Source: Halomonas litopenaei (GTDB lineage Bacteria; Pseudomonadota; Gammaproteobacteria; Pseudomonadales; Halomonadaceae). From it: a DNA stretch of 64,000 nucleotides. Positions 62,895 to 64,000 of this stretch are shown one piece after another (the first letter of the stretch is position 1; every line of letters starts with the position of its first letter). The stretch spans positions 372,001 to 436,000 of the forward strand of contig NZ_JAEKJT010000005.1 in the NCBI RefSeq assembly GCF_017303055.1, given 5' to 3'. Both the position numbers and the translations under genes were made by a program. The notes below the pieces were generated by a model. That model did no database searches. It was not told the DNA's origin and was given only the letters and a program-made list of their open reading frames with translations.

Positions 62895-63996
62895 CTTGGT
62901 CGCCTCCTTCAGCATTATGCTGAGAAGTAAGGCTGAGGTTGAAATGATCCAGAACCTTCCTTACTGGGATCATGAATGATGTGTTTCCTCCGCCAGCAAA
63001 TATTAAGCCAACGGCATTCTGGCCATCTTCAGAAACAACTAGGGAGCCGCTGTCCCCAGGCTCCGAGAAGGTTGCGTTGTTATCGCCTAGTATGGCCCAT
63101 ATATCATCAAAATGGACAAGGGAGTTAAATTTGCTTGACTTGTAGGGGATCGAGAGCGTGGTGGAAACTCTTCCCAGAACAATACCTGTCCTCAACCCTG
63201 TGGTTCTTCCGACTTTTTTAACCCGCATGCTGGCTGACGGGTCAACTACATCGACAGGTGTGTCATAAAGCCCCTCGCCTTGCATCGACGACAACATGTC
63301 AGGTTTGGTGACATCGAATACGGCAACATCTAGTTCTTGAAGGTGAATTTGTCCGGGATCACCACTCAAAATTGGTACTAGGCCGGAGTGCTTACCAATA
63401 GCTGTTGGCTCTGGTCCACCTGGTATGGCATCAAAAGGGGCAGGTGACATTATGTGCATCCCATACGGAGTGTGATTGCAGCCACCTGTTACATGGTTAT
63501 TGGTCACGCCCACTAATGTCCCATCTTGGCGAGTCGCCAAGAACCCTAAGGTGCCTGCACCTGAGTCAGTCGCTGCAGTAACAGAACTGCCACAAGCTAA
63601 AGATCCATTATGTGAAAACCATATTGGAGATCCAGCCTCTGTTGAAGATGGGGTGACAGGGGGGTTAGACTCCAGCGCAATCTTCCCAACTAGGCTTAAC
63701 TTTATTCCATGCGACTCGGATGGAAACTTCTTCCGGGCTGCTGAAGAAACTGCATTTTTGCAAAGAAGTGATACCGCAAGATTCTCTTCATCGTGCACTA
63801 CGGCAGTGATCTTTACTCGCTTGAGAATGCTCTCAATCTTTTCTAGCTCATCAGCATCCAGGTCAAAGACATCATTTAATTCGTGTGAACTTCCCGCGCT
63901 TGGAGAATTGCTAAGTGCCAACGCACCATTGCGCCTCGCCCACTCGTAGACGGTTCTTGCAATGTCTTTTGCGTTTACTTGATCACCCTGTTCCAT
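62860..63996 (-). CDS. Trypsin-like serine protease on the island
   Basis: An S1/S1B-fold protease of 378 residues. The catalytic triad is legible: His in VGVTNNHVTGGCN, Asp in LQELDVAVFDV, Ser in EPGDSGSLVVSEDG. About 130 N-terminal residues (KDIARTVYEWARRNG, LNDVFDLDADELEKIESILKRVKITAVV) form a separate domain, perhaps regulatory or recognising. There is no signal peptide, so it works in the cytosol, unusual for this fold. The acidic C-terminal tail (EGGDQDDEAKENDDAA) overlaps the next gene. Low GC marks it as acquired DNA. The start is 4 nt from the window edge, so upstream partners, or an earlier start, cannot be judged. Confidence 0.85.
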   Translation of the reverse strand: MEQGDQVNAKDIARTVYEWARRNGALALSNSPSAGSSHELNDVFDLDADELEKIESILKRVKITAVVHDEENLAVSLLCKNAVSSAARKKFPSESHGIKLSLVGKIALESNPPVTPSSTEAGSPIWFSHNGSLACGSSVTAATDSGAGTLGFLATRQDGTLVGVTNNHVTGGCNHTPYGMHIMSPAPFDAIPGGPEPTAIGKHSGLVPILSGDPGQIHLQELDVAVFDVTKPDMLSSMQGEGLYDTPVDVVDPSASMRVKKVGRTTGLRTGIVLGRVSTTLSIPYKSSKFNSLVHFDDIWAILGDNNATFSEPGDSGSLVVSEDGQNAVGLIFAGGGNTSFMIPVRKVLDHFNLSLTSQHNAEGGDQDDEAKENDDAA

Positions 63997-64000
63997 AAAA

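Overview
The window is high-GC gammaproteobacterial chromosome, most like the Halomonadaceae (Halomonas/Chromohalobacter). The grounds are gene order and protein likeness: argH divergent from hemC-hemD-hemX-hemY, an E. coli-type MntR, a QseB/PmrA-like two-component pair, and TRAP and TAXI transporters. No 16S rRNA or complete tRNA is present. Taxonomy is an inference.

Layout. 1-14.6 kb is core: argH (cut by the left edge), hemCDXY, a large MscS-type channel, two overlapping crcB genes, pgi-mgsA, gap and a TauE/SafE-type permease. 14.7-27 kb is a catabolic region. A leftward operon encodes an NCS1 permease, an amidase-signature hydrolase, a small CGLCG protein, a CobW GTPase and a PotD-like binding protein without signal peptide. 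A rightward operon encodes a zinc cyclic-amidohydrolase of the HpPgdA/allantoinase/imidase type, an MFS carrier, two SDRs and a membrane protein. A GntR regulator with two winged helices lies between them. The same ~26-bp element occurs upstream of both operons, facing the first gene of each, so the two arms are probably one regulon for a cyclic imide, hydantoin or related N-compound.

27.3-30.3 kb is a TAXI-TRAP transporter. 30.7-37 kb is an orphan type VI module: VgrG, an unrecognised AT-rich cargo candidate and a convergent SUMF1-type lipoprotein. 38.2-43.7 kb is a translationally coupled condensin-like trio (SMC ATPase, small subunit, kleisin-like subunit) with no nuclease, followed by a RES/Xre toxin-antitoxin pair with its own promoter and operator. 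44.9-48.8 kb is a DctPQM TRAP transporter with a VanX/DdpX dipeptidase, next to a LysR gene. 50-55.8 kb has an amino-acid binding protein and a metal ABC transporter with MntR and a recognisable MntR box. 55.9-60.7 kb has an MHYT-GGDEF-EAL protein and a two-component system with a PmrA-type box.

From 61.4 to 62.26 kb is a tandem array of eight ~122-bp units. Each carries, on the minus strand, the last ~26 nt of a tmRNA/tRNA-like gene including CCA, then an intrinsic terminator. The last unit is cut after 14 nt of the tail and the sequence becomes AT-rich, which looks like the att junction of an integrated island. The island end visible here encodes a trypsin-like protease and a coupled 71-residue protein.

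The best candidates for undescribed biology are this tail-terminator array with its island, the nuclease-less condensin trio, and the two-arm regulon with its cytoplasmic binding protein.
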